This document shows, in pieces, positions 8,465-17,248 of a DNA stretch of 64,000 nt. The DNA lies in NCBI RefSeq assembly GCF_022179645.1, contig NZ_BPRA01000010.1, forward strand, positions 186,001 through 250,000. Direction: 5' to 3'. The stretch is from Methylobacterium thuringiense. GTDB taxonomy: Bacteria; Pseudomonadota; Alphaproteobacteria; Rhizobiales; Beijerinckiaceae. Positions within the stretch are counted from its first letter, which is position 1. Each line of letters begins with the position of its first letter. The notes beneath the pieces were generated by a model that saw only the letters and a program-made list of their open reading frames with translations, did no database searches and was not told the DNA's origin. Made by a program: the position numbers and the translations under genes.

Positions 8465-9604
8465 ATGCTGAAGACCTATCTGGCGAATCTCGCGGCCGAA
8501 CTCGAGCGCCCGCGCCTGGAGCGTCCCTTCGGCTCGGGCTGGCTCTCGGGCTCGGCGGCCCTGCTCTGCGCCGTCGTCGCCTTCCTGATGGTGGTGGCCC
8601 TGCGCAATCCGGACCTGCTCACCACACCGGAACTGGCGATGGTGCGCGAGAGCGCGTTCTTTCGCCCCGTCCTCTACCTCGTCCTGATCACCGCCTACGT
8701 CCTCTCGGCACTCAGCCTGGCTTTACGCCCCGACAAGACGCTGGGCTTCACGGCGATGGCCGCGACGCTCCTGACCTCGTTCGTCGGCAGCCTGCCGACC
8801 CATGCCTCGCTCAAGCTCGAAGGCGCCTTCCTCGGGCTCGATTTCTTCGTGCTCAACGTGCTGTTCATGGGCTTCCTGTTCGTGCCCCTCGAACGGCTGT
8901 TTCCGCGCAACCGCGACCAGGTGCTGCTGCGCGAGGAATGGCGCGAGGATCTGTTCTACTACTTCGTCTCGTCGCTGCTGGTGCAGGTGCTGACCTTCCT
9001 GACGCTGGCGCCCTCGCGTTTGGTCAGCGGCCATACCGATCTCGGGACGATCCAGGCCTTCTTCGGCGGCCTGCCCTGGCTGGTGCAGCTCGCCCTGATC
9101 ATGCTGTTCACGGACTTCGTGCAGTACTGGGTCCACCGGATGTTCCACCGCATCCCGGCGCTCTGGCGCTTCCATGCAGTGCATCACTCGGCGAAGTCCC
9201 TCGACTGGATCGCCGGGGCCCGGATGCACTTCGTCGAGATCGTGGTGCTGCGCGGGCTCACCGCCACGCCGATGTTCGTGCTGGGCTTTTCGGAATCGGC
9301 GATCCAGGCCTACATCCTGATCGTCTACGTCTACTCGTCCTTCATTCACGCCAACATCGCCGGCAGCTTCGGCCTGCTCGAAAAGCTCGTGGTGGTGCCG
9401 CGCTTCCACCACTGGCATCACGGCGAGGAGCGCGAGGCGATCGACGTCAACTTCGCGATCCATTTTCCGATGATCGACCGGCTGTTCGGCACCCACCACA
9501 TGCCCGAGGGCCGCTGGCCCAAGGGCTACGGCATCAAGGGCCACCCGGTGCCGCGCGGCTACTGGCGGCAGTTCCTGTATCCGTTCCGGCGGGCGGCGCG
9601 CTGA
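8465..9604 (+). CDS. Sterol desaturase / fatty acid hydroxylase family membrane protein
   Basis: A 379-residue integral membrane di-iron oxygenase candidate. Several hydrophobic segments cover residues about 30-200, and three histidine clusters follow in the order typical of the family: HRMFH, HAVHH and HHWHH (with a further GTHH). These eight or more histidines bind two irons. Family members hydroxylate or desaturate lipids, sterols or carotenoids; the substrate here is not known. An AGGAGG-like stretch lies upstream of the ATG. The last 71 bases overlap the end of the convergent transporter gene, an unusually long antisense coding overlap. Confidence 0.88.
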   Translation: MLKTYLANLAAELERPRLERPFGSGWLSGSAALLCAVVAFLMVVALRNPDLLTTPELAMVRESAFFRPVLYLVLITAYVLSALSLALRPDKTLGFTAMAATLLTSFVGSLPTHASLKLEGAFLGLDFFVLNVLFMGFLFVPLERLFPRNRDQVLLREEWREDLFYYFVSSLLVQVLTFLTLAPSRLVSGHTDLGTIQAFFGGLPWLVQLALIMLFTDFVQYWVHRMFHRIPALWRFHAVHHSAKSLDWIAGARMHFVEIVVLRGLTATPMFVLGFSESAIQAYILIVYVYSSFIHANIAGSFGLLEKLVVVPRFHHWHHGEEREAIDVNFAIHFPMIDRLFGTHHMPEGRWPKGYGIKGHPVPRGYWRQFLYPFRRAAR

Positions 9605-10901
9605 GGGGATCGCCCTCGGCCTCGGCCTGCCGCCGCACCTGCGCCCGGCCGAGCCAGAGGCTGTTGAGCAACCAGGCGAGCGAGAGCGGCACCGCCACGA
9701 TCGCCACCGCGCCGGACAGCCCGAGCGCGCCGAGTCCGGCGAAGGACCAGGCGCCGATCTGGTCGCCGGTACGGTAGACCACGGTGTCGATGAAGGCCTT
9801 GGCCTTGTAGCGGTCCTCCCGCGGCACGACCGTGAACAGTACCTCGCGCACCGGCCGGGCGATGGCGAAGTTGCCGGCCCGCCGCAGCACCTGGAAGCCC
9901 ACGATCGCGAAAAGGCTCGGCGAGACCGCGAGCGCGGCAAAACCCAGAACACTCGCCGCCGGCAGCAGCGCCAGGGTCGGCCCGACGCCGATCGCCTTGG
10001 TGATGCGGCCGGTGAGGAAGAGCTGCACGCCCAGCGTCAGCAGGTTCACGGCGAGGTCGACGCTGGCGAAGAACGCCGTCTGCGCCGCGCGGTCGGGAAA
10101 GCTGCGCTTGGCGATGCCGGCCTGCTCGAAATACAGGAAGGTCGAGGTGATCGAGAACAGCAGCAGGAACAGCGCGATGTTGAGGAGGTAGGGCGACGCG
10201 AAGGTCCGCCGGATGCCGGCAAATGTGCTGCCGCCGATGGTTTCGACGGCGCGCGCGCTCGGGACCTCGTGAAGGCGCTCGGACAATCGCGCCAGCCCGC
10301 GCATGGCAAAGACGGCGACTTCCAAGAGCAGGGCGGCGGCGATCAGCAGCGCCCAGGTCGGGACGTGGCTCGCCAGCGTCGCCGTCACCGCCGAGCCGCT
10401 GATCGCGCCGAGCGTCGCACCGGCGGCGATGAAGCCGAACAGCCGCTTGCCCTGTTCGGTGGAGAACACGTCGACGATGGTGGCCCAGAAGATCGAGACC
10501 ACGAACAGGTTGAAGATCGACAGCCAGACGAAGAAGACGCGTCCGACCCAGACCGCGCCGTCGGGTCCCGCGCAATAGATTGCCACGGCGAACAAAATAA
10601 TATTGCCGGCAAAGAAGCGGTAGGTCAGGGGCACGAAGCGGGCGCGCGGCAGGCGCTTCACCAGCCAGGCGAAGGGCAGGTTGAGCGCCAGCATGCCGAG
10701 GAGCGTGGCCAGGAACAGCCAGGGCAGGTTCTCGAGGCCGCCGGCGATGCCCATCTGGTCGCGGATCGGGCGCAGCATGTAGTAGCTCGCCAGGATCGCG
10801 AAGATGTAGGCCCAGGACCAGACGAGGGCCGGGCCTTCGCCGGCCCTCAGGTCGACGAGGCGGGCCAGCAGGGGAGGGCGCGTCGCCGCGCCGTCGCTCA
10901 A
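9534..10901 (-). CDS. MFS-fold transporter resembling the ATP/ADP translocase-like COG3202 group
   Basis: The 455-residue protein has about 12 hydrophobic segments. The motif YYMLRPIRDQMG near residues 40-51 resembles the conserved LRPVRDEMG region of Tlc-like nucleotide-transporter relatives, and otherwise it reads as a general major-facilitator protein. Transported substrate is unknown. The start codon is TTG, overlapping the stop of the upstream oxidoreductase gene (TTGA), so translation is probably coupled. The C-terminal tail after residue about 425 is polar, and its coding overlaps the end of the convergent desaturase gene. Confidence 0.75.
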   Translation of the reverse strand: MSDGAATRPPLLARLVDLRAGEGPALVWSWAYIFAILASYYMLRPIRDQMGIAGGLENLPWLFLATLLGMLALNLPFAWLVKRLPRARFVPLTYRFFAGNIILFAVAIYCAGPDGAVWVGRVFFVWLSIFNLFVVSIFWATIVDVFSTEQGKRLFGFIAAGATLGAISGSAVTATLASHVPTWALLIAAALLLEVAVFAMRGLARLSERLHEVPSARAVETIGGSTFAGIRRTFASPYLLNIALFLLLFSITSTFLYFEQAGIAKRSFPDRAAQTAFFASVDLAVNLLTLGVQLFLTGRITKAIGVGPTLALLPAASVLGFAALAVSPSLFAIVGFQVLRRAGNFAIARPVREVLFTVVPREDRYKAKAFIDTVVYRTGDQIGAWSFAGLGALGLSGAVAIVAVPLSLAWLLNSLWLGRAQVRRQAEAEGDPLSAPPAGTDTGTAASSRAAPGGP

Positions 10902-11626
10902 GGCGCGACCCCGAGCTTTTCCTTCAGCTCAGGCGCGGTGAGTTCCAGTCCGAAGCCGGGCTGGCCCATCTGGAATTTTTTCGCGGCATCGAGTGCACCC
11001 ACGACCACCGGGTCGAAGCCGGCGTCCGAGACGAGCGTGCGCGCCGTCTCGACCGCCTTCGGGTCGTCGCCGGCGATCGGGATCGCCATGCGCGGCGCGG
11101 GACGGCCCGTGTTCTTCTCGAAGACCTTGAAGTTCGCCGCGTTGAACGCGCGCGCGATGCGGGCTTCGGGCAGGTATTTTTGGGATGTGACGCCGATGCC
11201 GTTCTGGTCGACCTCGGCCCGCAATTCGCCGTCGCGCGCGGCCGTGGCGTTGCCGGCATCGATCACGATCTTGCCCTTGAGCGCGGCCGCGTGTTCCTTC
11301 CCGAATTCGGGATAGGCCTTGTAGGGCACCGCGAGGAACACGGCGTCGGCGTACGTCAACGCCTCGGCCGGCGTACCGAGATGCGCCTTCGGACCGAGCT
11401 TTTCGACGAGGGGCTTCAGTTCCTCGGGGTGGCGCGAGGCGAACAGCACGTCGTAGCCGGCCTTGACCCAGAACGTCCCGAACGTGCTGCCGATATTGCC
11501 GGCTCCGATGATCCCGATTTTCTTGGCGGGCGTCTCAGATTGGGCGAGGGCAGGCTGCGCGAGGCAACCCGTCAGCACAGCGAGGGCGAGAAACCACGAA
11601 CGAACACGAAAGAACTCAAACCGCAT
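10898..11626 (-). CDS. Exported NAD(P)-binding oxidoreductase, F420-dependent NADP reductase-like fold
   Basis: Residues about 35-60 form a Rossmann dinucleotide site (KKIGIIGAGNIGSTFG) followed by a basic FASRHP turn that favours NADP; the protein (242 aa) resembles the NADP-oxidoreductase/F420-dependent family. Unusually, the first 29 residues are a signal peptide: LTGC fits a lipobox, and ALAQ fits a signal peptidase I site. Export of a Rossmann enzyme is unexpected, because NADP is cytoplasmic. It overlaps the aldo/keto reductase upstream by 11 bases and the transporter downstream by 4, so the three form one minus-strand operon. Confidence 0.78.
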   Translation of the reverse strand: MRFEFFRVRSWFLALAVLTGCLAQPALAQSETPAKKIGIIGAGNIGSTFGTFWVKAGYDVLFASRHPEELKPLVEKLGPKAHLGTPAEALTYADAVFLAVPYKAYPEFGKEHAAALKGKIVIDAGNATAARDGELRAEVDQNGIGVTSQKYLPEARIARAFNAANFKVFEKNTGRPAPRMAIPIAGDDPKAVETARTLVSDAGFDPVVVGALDAAKKFQMGQPGFGLELTAPELKEKLGVAP

Positions 11627-12539
11627 CGATGAAGGCCTCCATTTTCTTGCGTTCGCCGGCGTCGGGCAGACCGCCCTTGGCGGCGCCGACGTTCTCTTCG
11701 ACGTAGGCGGCCTTGGCCATGCCGGGGATCGGGCAGGTCACGGCTTCGTTCGCCAGCACGTATTTCAGGAAGAACTGCGCCCAGTTCGCGCAGCCGAAGG
11801 CGGCGGCCCAGTCGGGGATCGGCTTGCCCTTCACCGCGCCGAACAGCCGGTCGCGGCCGAAGGGCACGTTGACCATCACGGCCATGCCGCGATCCTTTGC
11901 CAGCGGCAGGATACGCTCGGCGGCGCGCCGGCTGTCGATGGCGTAGTTGACCTGCACGAAGTCCAGGGCCTCGCGCTTCATCACGGCTTCCAGGTCCGGG
12001 AACTGGCTGTCGAGCCAGACCGTGACGCCGACGTAGCGGATGCGGCCCTTTTGTTTGAGGTCGCGCAGGGTCGCGAGGTTGGTGTCGGTATCGACGAGGT
12101 TGTGGACCGCGATCAGGTCGATCGTGCTAGTTTTCATACGCTGGAAGGAGCGTTCGATCTGGGCGAGGCCGGCTTCCCTGCCGCGTTCCGAGACCTTGCT
12201 CGCCAGGAACACTTTTTCGCGAAGTCCCCCCTGGGGCAGGATCTGACCCAGCACGTCCTCGGCGGTGCCGTAGCTCGGCGCGGTGTCGATCACCCGCCCG
12301 CCGAGAGCCACGAAACGCTCAACCGCCTCGCGCAGGGGCGCGATCTTGTCCGGCGTCGGCTCGACCTCGTAGCGGCGCGAGGTGCCGATGCCGATCGCCG
12401 GAAGCCCCTCTCCGGACGAGGGAATTTTTCGCATCAGCAGATCCGTCTCCGTCTGGGCGGCATGCGCGGGAGACCGCACCAGGGGCAGCAGGCCGGCGCC
12501 GGCGGCGCCTGCGATGAGCGAGCGTCGGGACAGGGGCAT
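11616..12539 (-). CDS. Tat-exported aldo/keto reductase
   Basis: The 307-residue protein begins with a twin-arginine signal (SRRSLIAG, hydrophobic stretch, AHAAQ near residue 29), so it is predicted to be folded with cofactor before export. The mature part is a TIM-barrel aldo/keto reductase with the tetrad positions visible: Asp and Tyr in DTAPSYGTAEDVLG, Lys in VFLASKV and His in LIAVHNL. Substrate is unknown. It is the first gene of a tightly overlapping operon with the exported NADP-binding protein and the transporter. A 268-base region without a gene lies upstream and should carry the promoter. Confidence 0.85.
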   Translation of the reverse strand: MPLSRRSLIAGAAGAGLLPLVRSPAHAAQTETDLLMRKIPSSGEGLPAIGIGTSRRYEVEPTPDKIAPLREAVERFVALGGRVIDTAPSYGTAEDVLGQILPQGGLREKVFLASKVSERGREAGLAQIERSFQRMKTSTIDLIAVHNLVDTDTNLATLRDLKQKGRIRYVGVTVWLDSQFPDLEAVMKREALDFVQVNYAIDSRRAAERILPLAKDRGMAVMVNVPFGRDRLFGAVKGKPIPDWAAAFGCANWAQFFLKYVLANEAVTCPIPGMAKAAYVEENVGAAKGGLPDAGERKKMEAFIDAV

Positions 12540-12689
12540 GATGGTCTCCTTACCGCGTTCGGCGTCTCGACCGGAGGAGATAGGGCGGGCGCAGGGCGGG
12601 GAGGGCGGTCAAAGCGCGCAGGCCCGTTTCCCGGTCTTCGTCACTGTCGGCGCCTATACCGAATGGCGATGAGCCCGGCTCGATCGCCT

Positions 12690-12735
12690 TTCGCCCGCGC
12701 GACTGCGCGGCGGCGGGCGTCCGCCGGACGCGTCG
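12690..12735 (-). repeat. Possible diverged copy of the dispersed 46-mer
   Basis: Read on the minus strand this stretch shares the core CGCGCAGTCGCGC and flanking GTCCG and GGCGA blocks with the repeats at 1449 and 17698, but the ends differ. It lies between the esterase gene and the aldo/keto reductase gene, so it too is intergenic. Confidence 0.35.
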
Positions 12736-12807
12736 ATCGCGACCATCGGTCGGGATCGACGCATATCGATATGACGGCATCGCCGAAACGGTCCTCAGGC
12801 AGGTCAC

Positions 12808-13728
12808 TCACGGGACGGGCTCGCGTGCCGCCTCCGCCGTCGCGCCTGCGAGTTCCCGGTGCAGGAAGGCGGCGGCGGCCTCGATGGAGCGGCGCGCCTC
12901 CGGCACGTAGTTGTCCGCGAGCTGCCAGGCATGCGGCACCACCGGCCAGAGGGCGAGCTCGACCCGCACGCCGGCTGCCCGCGCCGTCTCGGCCAGGGCC
13001 ACGCAATCGTCGCGCATCAGCTCGCGCTCGGCGGCGTGCAGGAGCAGGGGCGGGAACCCGGCGAAGTCGGCCTCCACCGGCGAGATGCGCGGATCGAGCG
13101 GATCGGCATCGCCGAGATAGGCCGGCACGAGGTTCGCCAGGCAATCCGGCCGAAACATCGCGTCCCGCCGGATGTTCGTCCGGAACGAGGCGCCCCGGCT
13201 GAGGAAGTCGCAGGCCGGCGAGAACAAGGCGACGGCGGCCGGCGGCGTCAGGCCGCGGCGGCGCGCCTCGACGACCAGGGCGAGCGCCAGGTTGCCGCCC
13301 GCCGAGTCGCCGGCCACCACGGCCGGGCCGCCTTGCGAAAACGCCGTCCAGGCGGCGGCAACATCGTCGAGTGCGGCCGGGAACGGATGCTCCGGGGCCA
13401 GCCGATACTCCGGCGCGAACACGCAGAAATTCGCGCGGGCGAAGGCGGCCGTGATCGTGCGGTGGGTCAGCGGCGAGCCGCCGACGAAGCCGCCGCCGTG
13501 CAGGTAGAGCAGGCGCGGGCGCGCGGTCTCGGGGCGTTTTCGCGGTCGCACCCATTCGCCCGGGATGCCGCCGAGCTGGCCGGGGTCGAAGACGGCGCTG
13601 GGGGAAGGTTTGAGGCGGTTCTGATCGAAGACTTCGCGAATGCGGGCGATATCGGGGGCGTGCCCGAGCCGGCGCTTCACGCTGAAGCGCACCACGAGGT
13701 CGAAGAGATGGGCGCGCAGGCTCGCCAT
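12808..13728 (-). CDS. Alpha/beta hydrolase of the hormone-sensitive lipase family
   Basis: A 306-residue cytoplasmic esterase. The oxyanion-hole motif HGGGFVGG near residues 75-83 and the nucleophile elbow GDSAGGN near residue 150 define HSL-type (bacterial family IV) carboxylesterases. A downstream His in VVPHAW is the likely catalytic histidine. Such enzymes hydrolyse short acyl esters; the natural substrate is unknown. It is the last gene of a minus-strand run selO-SDR-esterase, with 9 bases between the SDR stop and its ATG. Confidence 0.88.
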   Translation of the reverse strand: MASLRAHLFDLVVRFSVKRRLGHAPDIARIREVFDQNRLKPSPSAVFDPGQLGGIPGEWVRPRKRPETARPRLLYLHGGGFVGGSPLTHRTITAAFARANFCVFAPEYRLAPEHPFPAALDDVAAAWTAFSQGGPAVVAGDSAGGNLALALVVEARRRGLTPPAAVALFSPACDFLSRGASFRTNIRRDAMFRPDCLANLVPAYLGDADPLDPRISPVEADFAGFPPLLLHAAERELMRDDCVALAETARAAGVRVELALWPVVPHAWQLADNYVPEARRSIEAAAAFLHRELAGATAEAAREPVP

Positions 13729-13737
13729 GTCCGTCGA

Positions 13738-14559
13738 TCAGCCCTCGATCGCGCGCCGGAGCAGCGACCAGTACCGCACCGGCATCAGGCGCTGAATCAG
13801 GGCCACGCGGCGGGCATCCGCGCCGACGATGACGCGCGGGGCGCGGGCTTCGATGCCGGCGAGGATGATCCGGGCCGCCTCTTCCGGCTTCATCGTCAGC
13901 TTGCGTTCGAGCGCAGCGACCCCGGCGGCGATCAGCGTGGCGTCGCCGGCCCGGGGCGTGCGGGCGCTGCGGGCGATTCCCGTTGCGACGCCGCCGGGAT
14001 GGACCAGCGTGACGCCCAGCGGCGTGCCCGCATATTCGTGGCGAAGCGCTTCGGTGAAGCCGCGCACCGCGAACTTGCTGGCGCTGTAGGCCGCCTGGCC
14101 CGCCGGGGCGACGATGCCGTAGATGCTCGACAGGTTGACGATCTGGGCCGGCCCCGCCGCATTCAGCATCGGCAGGAAGGCGTGGGTCATGCGCATCACC
14201 GCGTGCAGGTTGATGTCCATCAGCCAGGCGACGTCGGCGAGGTCGACCTCCGCGAAGCGTCCGCCGAGGGCCACGCCGGCATTGTTGACGAGCACGTGCA
14301 GCGCGCCGTGGCGGCCGTTCACGGCCTCGGGCAGGGCGAGGATGGCCTGAGGGTCGGCGAGATCGACCACGTGCTCGCTGACCGCCACGCCCTTCGCCGC
14401 GGCCGCCCGCGCCGTCGCGGCGAGGCCGGCGGGATCGCGGTCGACGAGGGCGAGGCCGCAGCCCCGGTCGGCCAGCGCGAGGCTCAGAGCCGCGCCGATG
14501 CCGCCCGCGGCGCCCGTGACCAGCGCGACGCGGCCGTGCAGCTCGAATTTTGCCGCCAT
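13738..14559 (-). CDS. Short-chain dehydrogenase/reductase
   Basis: The 273-residue protein is a classical SDR: cofactor site VTGAAGGIGAAL near residues 15-26, NNAGVA near 91, the catalytic serine in NLSSIYG and the Tyr-Lys pair in YSASK. A cytoplasmic NAD(P)-dependent alcohol/ketone oxidoreductase of unknown substrate. Its ATG begins one base after the selO stop and it is followed 9 bases later by the esterase, so the three are almost certainly co-transcribed. Confidence 0.92.
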   Translation of the reverse strand: MAAKFELHGRVALVTGAAGGIGAALSLALADRGCGLALVDRDPAGLAATARAAAAKGVAVSEHVVDLADPQAILALPEAVNGRHGALHVLVNNAGVALGGRFAEVDLADVAWLMDINLHAVMRMTHAFLPMLNAAGPAQIVNLSSIYGIVAPAGQAAYSASKFAVRGFTEALRHEYAGTPLGVTLVHPGGVATGIARSARTPRAGDATLIAAGVAALERKLTMKPEEAARIILAGIEARAPRVIVGADARRVALIQRLMPVRYWSLLRRAIEG

Positions 14560-14560
14560 A

Positions 14561-15934
14561 TCAAGCCTGTGCGGGGAGGGGACGCGCGCCGTGGGCTTCG
14601 GCCATGCTCTCGATCGCCGCGAGCTTGGTCTCGAAGGCCGCCCAGTCGTCGCGCTCGGCGATGGGCTCCCAGATCGCCTCGACCTCGTCGATCAGCATCG
14701 TGCAGGGCGCTTGTCCGCTGAAATACGGGTGGTCGAGCCGGGCGTCGGCAGCCGGCTCCAACCCCTGCAGGGCGGCATGGACCGGCTTGAAGTCGTCGCC
14801 GGCGTACAAGGAAGCCGCCGGGCTCGCCGCCGCCCTCGCCTCGCTCGCGAGACCGCCGCGCCAGTCGAAGAAGGCCTGCTCGAACGGCATCTGGCTCTTG
14901 GCCAGAAAGCTCCAGAAGGCGGAGACGAGGCGATGCCCCCGCTCCTCCTCCGCGGGCGATGCCAGCCCGAGGCGGGAGAGGAGCGCCTCCGCAAAGGAAT
15001 CCTGCAGGGCCGGTCCATACCGCTTCAGGCTGGCCTCGAGCCGCGACTGATCCGTCAGCGGGATCAAGCATTCGGCCAGCCGGCTGAGATTCCAGAACAG
15101 CGCCTCCGGCTGGCGGCCGAAGCTGTAGAGGCCGTTCTGGTCGAAATAGGCCGCCGTGAAGCCGGCATCGTGCGTCGGCGCGAAGCGCCACGGGCCGTAG
15201 TCGAAGCTCTCGCCGGTGATCGCGATGTTGTCGGTGTTGAGCACGCCGTGGACGAAGCCCGCCGCCATCCATCGCGCGCCCATCCGCGCCACCCGCGCGA
15301 TCACCTGGTCGAAGAAGGCGATGGTCCGGTCGGCCAGGGCCTCCTCGCTGATCTCGGGATAGTAGGCGGCCACCGCGTGATCGAGCAGCCGTTCGAGGTT
15401 TTTGGGCTCGTCGAGGGCGAGGAATCGCTGGAAGGTGCCGATGCGGATATGCGTGTGGCTGAGGCGGACGAGCACCGAGGAGCGGGTCGGGGAGGGCTCG
15501 TCGCCGCGCTCCAGTTCCTCGCCGGTCTCGATCAGGCTGAACGACTTCGAGGTGTAGACGCCGAGCGCCTCCAGCATCGCGGTCGCCAGCACCTCGCGCA
15601 CGCCGCCCTTCAGCGTCAGCCGACCGTCGCCGGCCCGCGACCACGGCGTCCGGCCGCTGCCCTTGGTGCCGAGATCGAGCAGCCGGCCGTCGCCGAGATC
15701 GTGCAGCTGCGCGAACAGGAAGCCGCGGCCGTCGCCGAGATCGGGATTGTACGAGCGAAACTGATGGCCGTGGTAGCGTAGCGCCAGCGGCGCCTCGAAA
15801 CTGCCGGGCAAGGGTTCGAACCGTCCGAAATGCGCGATCCACTCGGCCTCCGAGAGCCCATCGAGTCCGACGCGCTGCGCCCAGGGCCGATTGCGGTAGC
15901 GCAGCACGGTCTTCGGGAAGCGCGCGGCCTCCAC
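14561..15934 (-). CDS. selO: Protein adenylyltransferase SelO (pseudokinase AMPylase), start unresolved
   Basis: This SelO/YdiU-family enzyme transfers AMP to protein Ser/Thr/Tyr residues. The visible 457 residues include ALRYHGHQFRSYNPDLGDGR, the nucleotide-binding KGSGRTPWSRAGDGRLTLKG segment and metal site HGVLNTDNIAI. The first standard start codon is the GTG at 15934, but the family-like segment ADLGPDFFDV is encoded immediately upstream in the same frame and the frame stays open back to a stop at 16049-16051 with no ATG, GTG or TTG. The real start is therefore a non-standard codon, or a frameshift separates an upstream start in another frame. Confidence 0.85.
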   Translation of the reverse strand: MEAARFPKTVLRYRNRPWAQRVGLDGLSEAEWIAHFGRFEPLPGSFEAPLALRYHGHQFRSYNPDLGDGRGFLFAQLHDLGDGRLLDLGTKGSGRTPWSRAGDGRLTLKGGVREVLATAMLEALGVYTSKSFSLIETGEELERGDEPSPTRSSVLVRLSHTHIRIGTFQRFLALDEPKNLERLLDHAVAAYYPEISEEALADRTIAFFDQVIARVARMGARWMAAGFVHGVLNTDNIAITGESFDYGPWRFAPTHDAGFTAAYFDQNGLYSFGRQPEALFWNLSRLAECLIPLTDQSRLEASLKRYGPALQDSFAEALLSRLGLASPAEEERGHRLVSAFWSFLAKSQMPFEQAFFDWRGGLASEARAAASPAASLYAGDDFKPVHAALQGLEPAADARLDHPYFSGQAPCTMLIDEVEAIWEPIAERDDWAAFETKLAAIESMAEAHGARPLPAQA

Positions 15935-16425
15935 GACATCGAAGAAGTCCGGGCCGAGATCGGCGTGGCGGCGCGAGGGGGTTGGGGAGGGCAGGGGCTT
16001 GGTGCTCCGGTCTGAGTGTATCCCACGTCGGTCGGGATCGATGCAGCGTCAACCCGAAAGCGGGCCGGCTGATCCCATCACGGCGGCCCTGCCCTGACGG
16101 CATTGGCCGAAGACGCAGGCGACCGCACCGCTTTGAAGCCGGTTGGACCTGGCCGACGTGCCCCCAACTCCGCCCCCCAAACCCAAGAATACCATTCGCA
16201 TAAGATATATTATGGAACCTAAGCCTCTATTTTCAGGGGCAGGGGGCCTGGAAGGCGGTCCGCTGGGGGTGTCGCCGCATCGGCACAGGTCGCACGCAAA
16301 GCAATCGTTCACATTGAATCGCAGCCACGCTTCGGCGGCGCTCGCGCTAATGTCACAATCTCCCGTCATGGCCTCCCTTTATGGCCTCCCGACACGCTTC
16401 CCGGCGATCCCAGCCCTCGAATCCG
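15935..16425. other. Intergenic region between selO and the SGNH hydrolase gene
   Basis: The left part (15935-16048) is coding-like in the selO frame without a start. Around 16195-16215 there is a clear AT-rich island (TATATTAT) in otherwise GC-rich DNA, a good promoter candidate for either direction. A direct repeat ATGGCCTCCC occurs twice at 16368-16390. A minus-strand open frame, 16049-16369, encodes a cysteine-rich start (CFACDLCRC) and is discussed as a finding; it is not called as a gene. Confidence 0.5.
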
Positions 16426-17238
16426 ATGCTGATGTCCCTGCGCTTCTCGTGTTTCGGTCTGGCCCTGCTCGCGACCGCTGCCGGGCTCCCTGCCCTGGCG
16501 CAGCCGGATCTCGCGCCGACGGCGACGCCGCGGGCCGTCGAACGGCAGCGCGTGGCGTCCGAGCGGGTCTCGATCAAGCTGGCGCGGCTGGCTTCACTGC
16601 TGGGCAAGGACGGCGACATCCGCATCGTCGCCTTCGGTTCGTCCTCGACCGCGGGGGCGGGCGCCTCCTCGCCGGCGGCCACCTACCCGGCCCTGCTGGA
16701 GACCGATCTCGAGGATCGCCTGCAGATCGGCGCGTCGAGCCGCCGGTCGGTCACGGTGATCAACCGCGGCAAGGGCGGCGACGATGCCCGGGACATGGCC
16801 GGGCGCCTGGAGCGCGACGTCATCGCCGAGCATCCGGACCTCGTGGTCTGGCAGACCGGCAGCAACGATCCGCTCAAGGGCGTGCCGGTGGAGCGCTTCA
16901 AGGAACTCACCCGCGCGGGCATCCTGGCGATTCGGGCCGCCGGCTCGGACGTGGTGCTCATGGACCAGCAATGGTGCCAGCGGCTCAGCGGCGTCGCGAA
17001 TGCCGCCGAGTACGGCGAGGCCCTGCACGAGCTCTCGGCCGAACTCGGCGTGCCGGTGATCCCGCGCCACGACATGATGCGCGCCTGGGTCACCCGCGGG
17101 CTGATGACGCCGCAGCAGATGATCGGCCCGGACGGCCTCCACATGACCGATGCCGGCTATCGCCAGCTCGCCAAAGCCGCCGCGGTGCAGATCCTGGCCG
17201 GCGCCGGCCTGGTCCAGCCCTCGCTCGCCCGAAACTGA
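16426..17238 (+). CDS. Secreted SGNH/GDSL-type hydrolase
   Basis: From the ATG at 16426 the protein has a standard signal peptide ending near residue 26 (ALAQ). The frame is also open from an ATG at 16381, but that adds a polar stretch before the signal. Block I (IVAFGSSSTAGAG) holds the catalytic serine, QTGSNDP the GxND asparagine and DGLHMTDAGY the Asp/His pair, so it is a complete SGNH esterase/lipase fold. The periplasmic substrate is unknown; relatives act on polysaccharide acetyl groups or lipids. The truncated haemoglobin gene follows after 10 bases. Confidence 0.85.
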   Translation: MLMSLRFSCFGLALLATAAGLPALAQPDLAPTATPRAVERQRVASERVSIKLARLASLLGKDGDIRIVAFGSSSTAGAGASSPAATYPALLETDLEDRLQIGASSRRSVTVINRGKGGDDARDMAGRLERDVIAEHPDLVVWQTGSNDPLKGVPVERFKELTRAGILAIRAAGSDVVLMDQQWCQRLSGVANAAEYGEALHELSAELGVPVIPRHDMMRAWVTRGLMTPQQMIGPDGLHMTDAGYRQLAKAAAVQILAGAGLVQPSLARN

Positions 17239-17248
17239 TCGGGAAGGG

